NCBI GenBank assembly: GCA_028686425.1
Contig: JAQUBZ010000012.1
Location: forward strand, 1 to 64,000
Reading direction: 5' to 3'
DNA length: 64,000 bases
DNA from: Bacteroidales bacterium
GTDB taxonomy: Bacteria; Bacteroidota; Bacteroidia; Bacteroidales; UBA932
The number at the start of each line of letters is the position of its first letter. Position 1 is the stretch's first letter. The notes under the pieces are model-generated. The model was not told the DNA's origin. It saw only the letters and a program-made list of their open reading frames with translations, and ran no database searches. The position numbers and the translations under genes are program-made. This document shows positions 1 to 7,920 of the stretch, piece by piece.

Positions 1-218
1 ACATCGTGGATTTATCATTATTGAGGGTAAATTGTCTTGAAGATGTAGGGACGGTTACTGTATCTGTAAGGAACACATCCACAGGTGATGTGATTACCGA
101 TTCGTTCAACTCCGTTAGCGGGCAGGCATTTATCCCTGTTTCCAATGATTCCGGTACGTATATTTTGAGTATTATAACCGGTACGGGGAAATATTACAGA
201 GGAGTCTATCAATTGTAG
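1..218 (+). CDS. C-terminal end of a small secreted protein (DUF3244-like), cut by the window edge
   Basis: The reading frame is already open at the first base and ends at TAG 216-218, so only about the last 72 residues are visible. They look like one small beta-sandwich: alternating hydrophobic strands, a repeated T-V-[TS]-V pattern, and a Y-x-L-S-I-x-T-x-x-G-K-Y-Y-x-G ending. This resembles the small DUF3244-type proteins of Bacteroides, but the match is by pattern only. The GTG at 6 is an internal codon by this reading. It is followed by 55 bases and then a TPR regulator on the same strand. The function is unknown. Confidence 0.4.
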   Translation, partial: IVDLSLLRVNCLEDVGTVTVSVRNTSTGDVITDSFNSVSGQAFIPVSNDSGTYILSIITGTGKYYRGVYQL

Positions 219-273
219 AGTATAAGAAATCAACCTATTAACAAAAACCTATTATACTGAGAGTTGTATCTTT

Positions 274-1941
274 ATGAAAAAGTATTTATTGCCGATTATT
301 TGTTTATGTATCATCTCTTCCTGCAGGCATTCCGATCAATGGGAAGTGCTGTGCGATATTGACAGTTTTATTGATGAACGACCCGATAGTGCATTGGTTG
401 TGGTGGACAGTATTGACGTAACCAGGCTGGTCGGAGATGAAGAACAGGCCAAATACTCGCTTCTCAAATCGATGGCTTTAGATAAAAATTATATCGATCT
501 CAAAAGCGATTCTATAATCAGCGTTGCCCTTGACTATTACGGAAAAAGGAAACTTTCTAAAGAGAAAATGCTTGCCTATTATTATGACGGCGTAATTCTG
601 TTCAATAAAAAAGAGTACCATGAGTCGATAATCTCACTTTATACTGCCGAACAATATGCAAGACAACTTGACGACAAAAAGTACCTCGGAATTATCTTAC
701 TCACCGAGGCCCATATCTATACTGCTTTCAATATCGGACCGAAAGAGCTTGACTGTGCCACAGAGGCACATAATATATTCGCAGAACTTGGCATAAAAAA
801 ATATTATCTTCAGTCTTTGTACCGATTGGCAACCGCTTATCAGAATAACAGGCTCTACGACAAAGCCGATTCATTATACTCCGATTCATACAACCCTATT
901 ATGGCCTTCGGTGACACTTCAATGATGAAAAATTATCTGATGCCTTATGCCACGTGCCTCGTAATCCAGCCCGACAAAGATCCCGACAAGTCGATCGAAT
1001 TATTTACAAAAGTTGTCAGAGATTTGCGCAGGCCGATGGATATACGTCATGTATCCATCTTTGCATACGCTTACCAACTTGCCGGCAAGCCTGATATGGC
1101 CGATAAACTATTGAAAAAAGTAGAATCATCCCCGGATTCGTATTATTGGCAATTTAGAATTTACAGACTTCGTGGAGACATTCATAAGGCATACGATTAT
1201 TTAAGATACTCAGCTACTCACCAGGACACTACCGTCAATAACATCCTGAACAATTCTATTTTACAGACACTTGATGATTATCACGCCCTTCAAAGTCGCA
1301 CTATCAAAGAGGAAAATGATGATTTGAAGTTGTTAATTGTGATAATAGCTCTATCGGTATTGATAATTATCATTGTTGCCTATATGATTATCAAGAATAA
1401 GATACGCAAATTTGATAATGATGCTTTATTGATGAAAGAAATAGCCGACAGGCAAATGAAGAATTTTGAAAACGATTTGAATAAGACTCAAAACAGCATA
1501 AGTGACCTGAGAGCATACATCAAAACCAATAAGAAATCACAATTTGCCATATTGCGCACATTATGCGAAGAATTAACTCTTATCGAAAGCCGTTCTGAAG
1601 AAACGTCTTTCATCAAAAACCGAATATTTCCGATTCTGACTTCCATAATCTCCGACAGAGGGGCAAATTCAGAATTTGAAAAGCTGATAAATGACTATAC
1701 TGATGACAGCATGAAAAAGTTGCGCAAAGAAATGAAGGGTAAGATGCGGGAAGATGACTTTGTCATCATCTGTTACTTTATTGCAGGATTTGATTCATCC
1801 CTGATATCTCGTCTCATGGGGAAAAATATTGGAAAAGAAGATATTTATTCGCGTAAACATCGTATCAAAAAACGACTAAAAGAATCCAACATCAATATTG
1901 TCGCTATCAATGAGACATTCTTTGACGAATCAGAGCAATAA
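274..1941 (+). CDS. Membrane-anchored TPR protein with C-terminal helix-turn-helix (putative one-component regulator)
   Basis: 555 residues. The N-terminus is a lipoprotein-type signal (lipobox ISSC, Cys17). Residues about 25-340 are helical TPR-like repeats. A single strong membrane segment lies at about 351-375 (LLIVIIALSVLIIIIVAYMI), followed by a Lys/Glu/Asn-rich coiled coil (about 380-430). The C-terminal part (about 490-545) reads like a LuxR/sigma-type helix-turn-helix: a D-x-x-x-I-C-Y-F-I-A-G-F segment, then SSLISRLMG, a spacer with IYSRKHRIKKRLKES, then the end. The layout implies a periplasmic TPR sensor, one membrane pass and a cytoplasmic DNA-binding tail. Proteins of this architecture often sit beside propeller-lipoprotein genes in Bacteroidales. 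A propeller gene follows 28 bases downstream. A role as local regulator is inferred; the targets are unknown. Confidence 0.75.
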   Translation: MKKYLLPIICLCIISSCRHSDQWEVLCDIDSFIDERPDSALVVVDSIDVTRLVGDEEQAKYSLLKSMALDKNYIDLKSDSIISVALDYYGKRKLSKEKMLAYYYDGVILFNKKEYHESIISLYTAEQYARQLDDKKYLGIILLTEAHIYTAFNIGPKELDCATEAHNIFAELGIKKYYLQSLYRLATAYQNNRLYDKADSLYSDSYNPIMAFGDTSMMKNYLMPYATCLVIQPDKDPDKSIELFTKVVRDLRRPMDIRHVSIFAYAYQLAGKPDMADKLLKKVESSPDSYYWQFRIYRLRGDIHKAYDYLRYSATHQDTTVNNILNNSILQTLDDYHALQSRTIKEENDDLKLLIVIIALSVLIIIIVAYMIIKNKIRKFDNDALLMKEIADRQMKNFENDLNKTQNSISDLRAYIKTNKKSQFAILRTLCEELTLIESRSEETSFIKNRIFPILTSIISDRGANSEFEKLINDYTDDSMKKLRKEMKGKMREDDFVIICYFIAGFDSSLISRLMGKNIGKEDIYSRKHRIKKRLKESNINIVAINETFFDESEQ

Positions 1942-1969
1942 TTTTTAACATAATGATTATTAATAATTT

Positions 1970-3022
1970 ATGACCAATATACCAGAACACGGATTTATAA
2001 AGCCTTTAGCCATATTTATGCTAATATGGCTATTTACGTCATGCTCTTCAGACAGAAACAGAAGCAGCCAGTATGTAATTGAAGTCGATCCGACTTCCTT
2101 CACTGAGATTAATCTAAATGATTGCAAAAGTGTTGTGATTTCCGACACCACATTGCTTATCGGAGTAATACGACAAGCATTATCAGACAACAACTATCAC
2201 TACATACATTCCAATTATAAATTATTTCTATTTGATAAGGATGGCAGATTTATCTGTAAAATAGGAGAACGAGGAAGAGCAGGAAACGAATATTCAAGTC
2301 TCCATTATTTTTGGCTTGAGGGTGAATCTATTTATCTTTATGACTTCAATGGAGGTAAAATATTCAATTATTCCACTAATAATGAACTTCTTTCCACTAA
2401 CAGAATCAGCAGAAATGGTGATAATGAATATGCTTTTACTTACATTGTACCTTTGAAAGACGGTTATTTAGGACGCTGTGTATGGGACGGTGTTGCCGGT
2501 ATATCTCCCGCATTAGCTTATTACTCAAGTGATTTTAAATTTGAACATACCATAGGGGATTTATCTATCAATAGCGGTTTAAGGCTTGGTTTCCCCCTGA
2601 CCAAGAGCAAGGACGGTGCTCTGTATTGGAATCCGTTTGGCAACAAAATATATTTTATAGATGATACTCAGACTGTTTCTACACGATACACTATATCTTT
2701 CGGCAAGTATAGTTTTCCGGACCTTGCATCATATAAAGACGATTATGATGTGTTAGACCTTGCAATGAACGAAGATTGGAGACGAAATCACGCCGGATCG
2801 TTCAGCTATGTGTTTGAAAATGACAACATCACCTACTTTATTTATGGTATGGACGATAAAATGCATATTTTGAAATATAACTGCAAAACTCATCGTTACA
2901 ATAACTTCAGATTGGAAACGTCAGACGATGAAACTATACAAAGTTGTTCGTCTGACGGCAAAAACATCTATATATATGTCGAATCAGAGAAAGGATTGGT
3001 AATATACAACTTGGGAAAATAA
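1970..3022 (+). CDS. 6-bladed beta-propeller lipoprotein
   Basis: 350 residues. The signal peptide ends in a lipobox (LFTSC, Cys about 25), so the protein is probably an outer-membrane or periplasmic lipoprotein. The body has repeated four-strand blades. These include the family hallmark after blade 2, KIGERGRAGNEYSS, a variant of the G-x-G-x-G-P-G-E-Y turn of Bacteroidetes 6-bladed propellers, and recurrent Y-x-x-D-x-x-G-K-I-x-x-Y motifs. The length fits the family (about 340-400). It follows the TPR/HTH gene by 28 bases and is probably cotranscribed with it. No enzymatic residues are recognisable. These lipoproteins accumulate as paralogues around NVEALA peptide genes; their biochemical role is not established to my knowledge. 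Confidence 0.7.
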   Translation: MTNIPEHGFIKPLAIFMLIWLFTSCSSDRNRSSQYVIEVDPTSFTEINLNDCKSVVISDTTLLIGVIRQALSDNNYHYIHSNYKLFLFDKDGRFICKIGERGRAGNEYSSLHYFWLEGESIYLYDFNGGKIFNYSTNNELLSTNRISRNGDNEYAFTYIVPLKDGYLGRCVWDGVAGISPALAYYSSDFKFEHTIGDLSINSGLRLGFPLTKSKDGALYWNPFGNKIYFIDDTQTVSTRYTISFGKYSFPDLASYKDDYDVLDLAMNEDWRRNHAGSFSYVFENDNITYFIYGMDDKMHILKYNCKTHRYNNFRLETSDDETIQSCSSDGKNIYIYVESEKGLVIYNLGK

Positions 3023-3150
3023 CTCATTTGTCATCATATAATAATCTAACATACTGCAATTTATGAACAACACGACTTTTCGATGGATTATTGCAATCGT
3101 TGTGACTGTTATTTGCAAATTAAGCAAGACCATACTATTTCCTAAATGGG
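3023..3150 (+). pseudogene. Fused remnants of a propeller gene start and a tolC-like gene
   Basis: Bases 3063-3106 repeat the first ~44 bases of the propeller gene at 6822, including its ATG, with one mismatch; the similarity then stops. Bases 3123-3150 (agcaagac..., then ttcctaaatggg) match 9209-9236, which itself continues a tolC-derived fragment. A 31-codon frame starting at 3063 runs through both pieces, but it is a chimera with no downstream gene body. I read the stretch as a recombination scar left by loss of a paralogous locus. The hip promoter follows immediately. Confidence 0.6.
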
Positions 3151-3168
3151 AAATATAATGCACATTTA

Positions 3169-3201
3169 TTTGGAAAATAAAAGAAAAGGCTCTATTTTTG
3201 T
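3169..3201 (+). promoter_or_regulatory. Promoter of the hipBST-type operon
   Basis: TTTG at 3169-3172 and TATTTTTG at 3194-3201 are separated by 21 bases. They match the Bacteroidetes -33/-7 consensus (TTTG, about 20 bases, TAnnTTTG). The first codon of the operon is at 3226, giving a leader of about 20 bases. Confidence 0.6.
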
Positions 3202-3225
3202 ACCAAAGAGGCAAAATATTGCACT

Positions 3226-3429
3226 ATGGATTTTTATTCAATTATACGAGAACGCCGTGCCTTGTTGAGTTTGACTCAACAGGATTTAGCGGATTACACC
3301 GGGTTGAGTTTGCGGATTATCAGGAGTATCGAGGCCGGCAAGGGTAATCCCTCTATGAGTACGCTTACCAAAATAGCCGAAGCACTTGGATTGGAATTAG
3401 TATTGAAAGTAAAAGATATGAGTAAATGA
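3226..3429 (+). CDS. hipB: HipB-like XRE-family antitoxin/DNA-binding protein
   Basis: 67 residues, almost entirely one XRE helix-turn-helix: LTQQDLADYTGLSLRIIRS (recognition helix), then IEAGKGNPSMSTLTKIAEAL, ending in a short LELVLKVKDM strand as in HipB. It is the first gene of a three-gene operon whose stop overlaps the next start (ATGA at 3426). In HipBA and HipBST systems this protein dimerises, binds operators in its own promoter and holds the kinase in a repressor complex. Autorepression is expected here by analogy. The family call is firm; operator positions were not resolved. Confidence 0.85.
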   Translation: MDFYSIIRERRALLSLTQQDLADYTGLSLRIIRSIEAGKGNPSMSTLTKIAEALGLELVLKVKDMSK

Positions 3430-3746
3430 GACAGGCACAAGTTTTCAGTAATGGCGTGTTATCAGGTCTGCTGACGGAGACCGATAGCGGAGAATATATT
3501 TTCAGCTATGATGATTCATTTTTGATAGACGAGAAGCAGACGTCAATCAGCTTGTCATTTCCAAAGAACAAGCGAGAGTTTTCATCCACAAAACTGTTTC
3601 CTTTCTTTTACAATATGTTATCCGAAGGAGCAAATAAGACAACCCAGTGCCGGAGTTTGAAAATTGATGAAAACGATGCGTTTGGATTATTGTTGGCAAC
3701 GGCACATACCGATACTATCGGGGCCATAACAGTGAAAAAGATATGA
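3426..3746 (+). CDS. hipS: HipS-like small subunit (separate HipA N-terminal subdomain)
   Basis: 106 residues corresponding to the N-terminal subdomain that is part of HipA in E. coli K-12: a V-x-x-x-G-V-L-S-G-x-L start, Y-x-F-S-Y-D, a L-S-x-S-F-P strand and the L-F-P-F-F-Y-N-M-L-S-E-G segment, ending before the kinase core. It overlaps both neighbours by 4 bases (ATGA at 3426 and 3743). A free N-terminal subdomain of about 100 residues, encoded between hipB and the kinase, is the defining feature of the HipBST type known from enteropathogenic E. coli, where HipS rather than HipB neutralises the kinase. That functional assignment is inference for this locus. Confidence 0.8.
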   Translation: MRQAQVFSNGVLSGLLTETDSGEYIFSYDDSFLIDEKQTSISLSFPKNKREFSSTKLFPFFYNMLSEGANKTTQCRSLKIDENDAFGLLLATAHTDTIGAITVKKI

Positions 3747-4738
3747 GAAAGATAGAAGTTTGCCCCGGCAACTTAACTCCGGGATTTGACACGTATAGTC
3801 CTTCTTGTCTTCGTAAATTGTTCGATGGCAAAAAAGTTTCGCCTATATTGGATTTTGATTTTGATGCAGAGAGTATAGACTTTGCGGAGCGTATCAATCA
3901 ATTATCTATATCGGGAGTGCAGGAAAAGTTGTCGGCAGTTGTGGATAATGGAAAAATCGTTCTTACATCAATTGGACAGCAAGGGCGGTATATCATTAAG
4001 CCTGCTCCGAATTACAAGCACTTGCGCTTCCGTCATCTAATACCTGCCAACGAACATCTGACAATGCAAATCGCCAAACAGGTATTTAAGATAAATGTTG
4101 CCGAAAACGGACTTGTCTTCTTTGCTGATAATGAAGCCGCATATATTACGAAACGATTTGATTTTGATGCGGAAGGAAACAAAATCAAGCAGGAAGATTT
4201 TTCATCATTGGCTCAAAAAACCGCTTCTACGCACGGCAAAGATTTCAAATACACAGGGAGCTACGAAGATGTAGCAGCTCTTCTGAAACGTAACGTATCG
4301 GCATGGCAGGTGGAAATGAGCAAACTGTTTACCATTATTGTATTCAATTATCTATTTGCCAACGGTGATGCTCATTTGAAGAATTTTTCATTACAACAAT
4401 CTGCTGACGGAGACTATTTGCTATCCCCTGCATACGATTTAATGAATACATCCATTCATGTGCAGGACGAAGATTTCGCTCTGCAAGGCGGCTTAATACC
4501 GCAAAGCGAACATTCACAAATTTACTGCACCAGTAAACACCCCTGCAAGGAGGACTTCATCACGTTTGCAAATCGTATAGGAGTATTGCCACAGAAACGG
4601 GACGCAATTATCACACTGTTTTCAACGGAGAATCCACTTACCGGTGATTTGATTGACCGCTCATTCTTGGACGATACTACAAAACGAATGTACAAACGCT
4701 CTTACCAAGAAAGATTGAGCAGGTTTTTGAGATGCTAA
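3743..4738 (+). CDS. hipT: HipT-like Ser/Thr kinase toxin
   Basis: 331 residues, the HipA kinase core without the N-terminal subdomain. The Gly-rich autophosphorylation loop reads LSISGVQEKLS, with Ser55 and Ser57 forming the S-I-S pair typical of HipT rather than the single Ser of HipA. The catalytic loop is ANGDAHLKNFSL (about 210-221), followed by the metal-binding LSPAYDLMN. All residues expected of an active kinase are visible. In characterised systems the target is an aminoacyl-tRNA synthetase (GltX for HipA, TrpS for HipT); the target here cannot be read from sequence. It is last in the hipBST-type operon. The following ~260 bases contain no gene and lead to the NVEALA promoter block. 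Confidence 0.85.
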   Translation: MRKIEVCPGNLTPGFDTYSPSCLRKLFDGKKVSPILDFDFDAESIDFAERINQLSISGVQEKLSAVVDNGKIVLTSIGQQGRYIIKPAPNYKHLRFRHLIPANEHLTMQIAKQVFKINVAENGLVFFADNEAAYITKRFDFDAEGNKIKQEDFSSLAQKTASTHGKDFKYTGSYEDVAALLKRNVSAWQVEMSKLFTIIVFNYLFANGDAHLKNFSLQQSADGDYLLSPAYDLMNTSIHVQDEDFALQGGLIPQSEHSQIYCTSKHPCKEDFITFANRIGVLPQKRDAIITLFSTENPLTGDLIDRSFLDDTTKRMYKRSYQERLSRFLRC

Positions 4739-4790
4739 AATAGTATTTTATTTGTAAAAAAGGGTAATATTTACACAATGTGAGAAATTT

Positions 4791-4926
4791 AGTGTCGTTA
4801 AAAACCACTGATGTAATTTTTTAATTTTTCACTTATGGATAATATACTGTTTTTCAGCCTATTATAAGTAGGTGAATGTAAGGAATTATTTTTGGTGGAT
4901 TGCATGCACCCACCTACCTTTGCATA
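4791..4926. repeat. Conserved promoter block upstream of NVEALA gene, copy A
   Basis: About 135 bases from agtgtcgtta to tttgcata align without large gaps to 13242-13377. Shared stretches include gatgtaatttttt, cttatgga, gaatgtaaggaatt and ggtggattgcatg. Each copy ends about 50-75 bases before a small Cys-rich secreted peptide gene. Between the end of hipT (4738) and 4790 I see nothing further. A small gccc/gggc hairpin (4973-4984) lies in the leader. Confidence 0.8.
4891..4922 (+). promoter_or_regulatory. NVEALA promoter A with dyad in the spacer
   Basis: TTTG (4891-4894), a 20-base spacer and TACCTTTG (4915-4922) fit the Bacteroidetes sigma consensus. The spacer holds an inverted repeat, GGTGG (4894-4898) and CCACC (4910-4914), around a gcatgc palindrome. 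The same arrangement is at 13342-13373. The dyad lies exactly where a repressor would block polymerase, so it is a candidate operator (inference). Confidence 0.75.
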
Positions 4927-4999
4927 AAAGAATACTGACATATTCTATAAAAGAAATATTCAAATATTAACCGCCCTTTTGGGCATAAAACAAATTAAA

Positions 5000-5251
5000 A
5001 TGAGAAAAAAAACAATCACCATTGTTGGATCATTCTTGATCTTTGCTATGTCTATTGGGTTATATGCCAATAGTCTTCAATTTATCGAACAATTAAGTCA
5101 ACAAAATGTTGAAGCACTGACTTATGAAGAATGTTTTAATAAGCCTGGCTACAATGATGGACATTGTGAGACCGACGGAACTATTTACCTTTGTGCAAAT
5201 AAGGGTTTTTTAGAGCGTAGAGATTGTGTCAAAGATACAGCTATTGACTAA
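5000..5251 (+). CDS. NVEALA-family secreted Cys-rich peptide
   Basis: 83 residues from ATG 5000. The upstream TTG at 4979 in the same frame is rejected because the ATG is followed directly by a normal signal peptide: MRKK, then a hydrophobic core to about residue 23 (LYAN). The family signature NVEALT follows at about residues 37-42. The C-terminal 40 residues carry four Cys (ECF, HCE, LCA, DCV) and many charged or polar residues, compatible with two disulfides. NVEALA proteins are small Bacteroidetes proteins of unknown function, usually found in runs with propeller lipoproteins. It lies under the conserved promoter at 4891-4922 and is followed 3 bases later by a DUF4221 lipoprotein gene. 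Confidence 0.8.
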   Translation: MRKKTITIVGSFLIFAMSIGLYANSLQFIEQLSQQNVEALTYEECFNKPGYNDGHCETDGTIYLCANKGFLERRDCVKDTAID

Positions 5252-5254
5252 GCT

Positions 5255-6385
5255 ATGTACGTCTATCGCAATTTACTAAATTGCTTATTAATACTGCTGT
5301 TTCTGAATTGTTCATGTTCAATAAACATGAACAATTCAGAAACACCTATTATTGATGATCCAGTATTTTTGTCTTTGGTTGATAGCATAAAACTTCCATT
5401 AGATTCCATTACATCTCCAATAATTACAGCATCTTGCTATAAGGATGGCATGTATTCATTTATGAAATCTAACCATAAAGAGATTGTATTTTATGATTAT
5501 TACCTTCAAAAGGAAATTAACAGAGTAATTGTGCAATATCCTATAAGTTCATATCAAATTATTGACAGCAATCACATCGTTTGTTATAATTATTCAAAAA
5601 ATATCTTATTTAAAGTTAATCTGAATGGCAATACATTGAGCAGTTATAAGATAATGCCCACTATAGACCTCTTTCCAAGTCCTATTGCTAAAACTTCACC
5701 GATTATAGTTAGTGGTGATACCATCATCTTTACAGGGCATATAGGTGGGGAAAGTCATCATGAAAAAAAGAATAATAGGCCTACTACCGGAATATATGAC
5801 ACCAAAAAAAAATCTATCGAATACAGTGTTCAATATCCTGACATTTACAATAAATATCATTTTGGGGGCTCTCTCATGCGATGGATATATAGCGACTATA
5901 ATGATTCGAAAAGAACAATACTATATAGTTTCCCCGCATCACACTACATTTATGAATCTTGCATTGATGATATAAGTAAGCTGAATCAATTCTATGCTGG
6001 AAGTATCCATATCACTCAAATAAAGCCTATGGCGAGGAGCAAAATGAGGGCATTTGGCAGCAATGCAAGAAACAAGTATTTTGCAACCACTCCTAGTTAT
6101 TCAAATATTTTATATGATAAATATAACGATGTGTATTACAGGATAGCAGAACAACCATCAAGTGATTTTGATGCGGGATCAGGATGGCATAAAGAAATAT
6201 CCGTAATCATTCTTAATAATAATTTCGACATTATTGGAGAAACATATATCGGAGTTGTTAATCCTATTAACAGGTATTGTTGTTTCGTTAATGAAAAAGG
6301 ATTGCATATAATGGAACCATCTAATAAAGATGAAAATAGCATAGCTTTTAATATATATTCAATAAAAAACAAAATAGATGAATAA
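5255..6385 (+). CDS. DUF4221-family lipoprotein
   Basis: 376 residues. A hydrophobic N-terminus ends in a lipobox region (LFLNCSC). The rest is beta-rich and propeller-like. The middle contains the landmark RTILYSFPASHYIY at about 222-235, which I associate with DUF4221, a Bacteroidetes-specific family related to the 6-bladed propellers. It starts 3 bases after the NVEALA peptide gene and its end overlaps the start of the next gene (6378), so it belongs to the same transcript. Base composition is clearly more A+T-rich than in the flanking core genes. The function is unknown; an outer-surface or periplasmic scaffold or binding role is only a guess. Confidence 0.7.
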   Translation: MYVYRNLLNCLLILLFLNCSCSINMNNSETPIIDDPVFLSLVDSIKLPLDSITSPIITASCYKDGMYSFMKSNHKEIVFYDYYLQKEINRVIVQYPISSYQIIDSNHIVCYNYSKNILFKVNLNGNTLSSYKIMPTIDLFPSPIAKTSPIIVSGDTIIFTGHIGGESHHEKKNNRPTTGIYDTKKKSIEYSVQYPDIYNKYHFGGSLMRWIYSDYNDSKRTILYSFPASHYIYESCIDDISKLNQFYAGSIHITQIKPMARSKMRAFGSNARNKYFATTPSYSNILYDKYNDVYYRIAEQPSSDFDAGSGWHKEISVIILNNNFDIIGETYIGVVNPINRYCCFVNEKGLHIMEPSNKDENSIAFNIYSIKNKIDE

Positions 6386-6815
6386 AAAGATATTTTCACT
6401 TCTCGTTGTAATAGCATTTTCTTTTATTCTTAAATCATGCAGTCAACCAATTGATTTTCCTCCAATCGTTACTAATTATATACCTGACACTCTTATTAGA
6501 GACATTAAATATTTAGTAATAATTCCAAATAATGGATGTGGTGGATGTATATCGTATGCTGAAGATTATTACAATAAACACGACGATTCTAATATTTATT
6601 ATATTTTTACAAATATTCTTTCTTTAAAAGAATTACGTTATAAAGTACATCTTAGGAACAAGAACACTTTTATTGATACAAACAATATGGTATATATGTT
6701 ATATCCGGAAGATATGAATTTATATCCGGCAATTATTACTCTTCAAAAAGGGAAAATTGTAAAAGAAAATTATCAATCAATCTACGAAAATGGATTTTTA
6801 TTAATAAAACAATAG
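6378..6815 (+). CDS. Thioredoxin-fold lipoprotein with CGGC motif
   Basis: 145 residues. The signal peptide ends in a lipobox (FILKSC). After about 20 residues comes YLVIIPNNGCGGCISYAE: a beta-strand followed by C-G-G-C at the start of a helix, the thioredoxin active-site geometry. A later Y-P-A-I-I strand supplies the expected Pro. At about 125 mature residues it is short for a TlpA protein, so the fold is compact. It overlaps the DUF4221 gene by 8 bases and precedes a propeller gene by 6. Its position in a locus for a four-Cys secreted peptide suggests disulfide formation or exchange on that peptide (inference). The paralogue at 14773 has CNEC instead. Confidence 0.6.
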   Translation: MNKKIFSLLVVIAFSFILKSCSQPIDFPPIVTNYIPDTLIRDIKYLVIIPNNGCGGCISYAEDYYNKHDDSNIYYIFTNILSLKELRYKVHLRNKNTFIDTNNMVYMLYPEDMNLYPAIITLQKGKIVKENYQSIYENGFLLIKQ

Positions 6816-6821
6816 TACATT

Positions 6822-7892
6822 ATGAACAACACAACTTTTCGATGGATTATTGCAATCGTTGTGACAACTTTGTTTGCCACATCCTGCAATAAAGCATATA
6901 GCGGATTGAGAGTTGATCTGGCAAGTTCAATCAACAAAACCGACTATATTGACAGTCTTCATTTCAAATCACTTGACATTACCCCTATAGGTGATGATTT
7001 TCCCTTGAAAAATCCAAGAATATTTGATGTCAAAGATGATTTGATTTTTCTTACAAGCAATAAAAATATCGTTATTCTTGATAAAAATTCAGGGCTGATG
7101 ACATCCTTTAGCAGACACGGTCGCGGACCAGAAGAATACCTTTCATTGTTTGGATGTTGCACCGATAAGGACGAGCAGGTTATTTATGTTGCGGGAATAT
7201 CGGATTCAAGACTGATGTCATACGATTATGACGGGAATTTTATCGCAAAACACATATTCGATTCAAAAGTAACGGATGTACGCTGTGATAGTGACGGCAA
7301 TCTATGGCTGTGTCTGAAAGGAGGGCCATATAGTATTGCAAAACTTGACCAATATTATAATATCGCCGCAAATTACGCTCCGGAAAAGAACATTGAAGAG
7401 CAGCGTGGGATGGTTGTATTCAATGGCATCAACAAGTTTAATGGTGATATTTATTTCAATCCTGTAAATTGTGATACAATCTATAATTTAAGCTCTAAAG
7501 AATATCTGTTAGTCAATCAAGGGCATTTCAAGATGCCGGACGAATTATATATGGCTGTAGGTAACGAGGAAATGCAGGATAAATATATCTTCATCCAATC
7601 ATACTGTGTCTCGAATGACTTTTTCTTCACCGAGTACCTCTATCAAAGGAAATATTATTGTGATGTTTGGAATGCAAAAAATCACACTTTAATCTTTCGT
7701 AATGTTATAACAAGTGAGACGGATATTCCGTATATTCATGTCCCTATCGGTAACGGAGTTCTTCCATTTTGGCCGACATTTATAGCAAACGGCAAGTTAT
7801 ATGCTGTTGTTGACGGTTATACCGCGCATACTCTGTTCCCGGAACAATACTCTGACAATTCTAACGGATTTATAGTTGAAATTGAAATCTGA
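6822..7892 (+). CDS. 6-bladed beta-propeller lipoprotein
   Basis: 356 residues from ATG 6822. The signal is MNNTTFRWIIAIVVTTLFATSC with lipobox ATSC (Cys22). The family turn appears as SRHGRGPEEYLS (about 94-105), with several D-x-x-G-N-F/L blade endings. The first 44 bases are duplicated with one mismatch at 3063-3106, showing that a paralogue once stood at that position. It is part of the NVEALA locus A transcript, 6 bases after the thioredoxin-fold gene and 28 before a BF3164-like gene. I see no catalytic residues and the ligand is unknown. Confidence 0.7.
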   Translation: MNNTTFRWIIAIVVTTLFATSCNKAYSGLRVDLASSINKTDYIDSLHFKSLDITPIGDDFPLKNPRIFDVKDDLIFLTSNKNIVILDKNSGLMTSFSRHGRGPEEYLSLFGCCTDKDEQVIYVAGISDSRLMSYDYDGNFIAKHIFDSKVTDVRCDSDGNLWLCLKGGPYSIAKLDQYYNIAANYAPEKNIEEQRGMVVFNGINKFNGDIYFNPVNCDTIYNLSSKEYLLVNQGHFKMPDELYMAVGNEEMQDKYIFIQSYCVSNDFFFTEYLYQRKYYCDVWNAKNHTLIFRNVITSETDIPYIHVPIGNGVLPFWPTFIANGKLYAVVDGYTAHTLFPEQYSDNSNGFIVEIEI

Positions 7893-7920
7893 TTGAAATA
7901 TTAACCAATAACAGTACCCA

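Noticed and set aside
3063-3158. 31-codon frame with a hydrophobic start, as a possible new peptide gene
   Set aside because: Its two halves are fragments of other genes in the window (6822 and the tolC scar), so it is a recombination chimera.
4973-4984. gccc-tttt-gggc hairpin in the leader of the NVEALA gene, as a possible riboswitch or attenuator
   Set aside because: Only a 4-bp stem and not present in the leader of the second copy.
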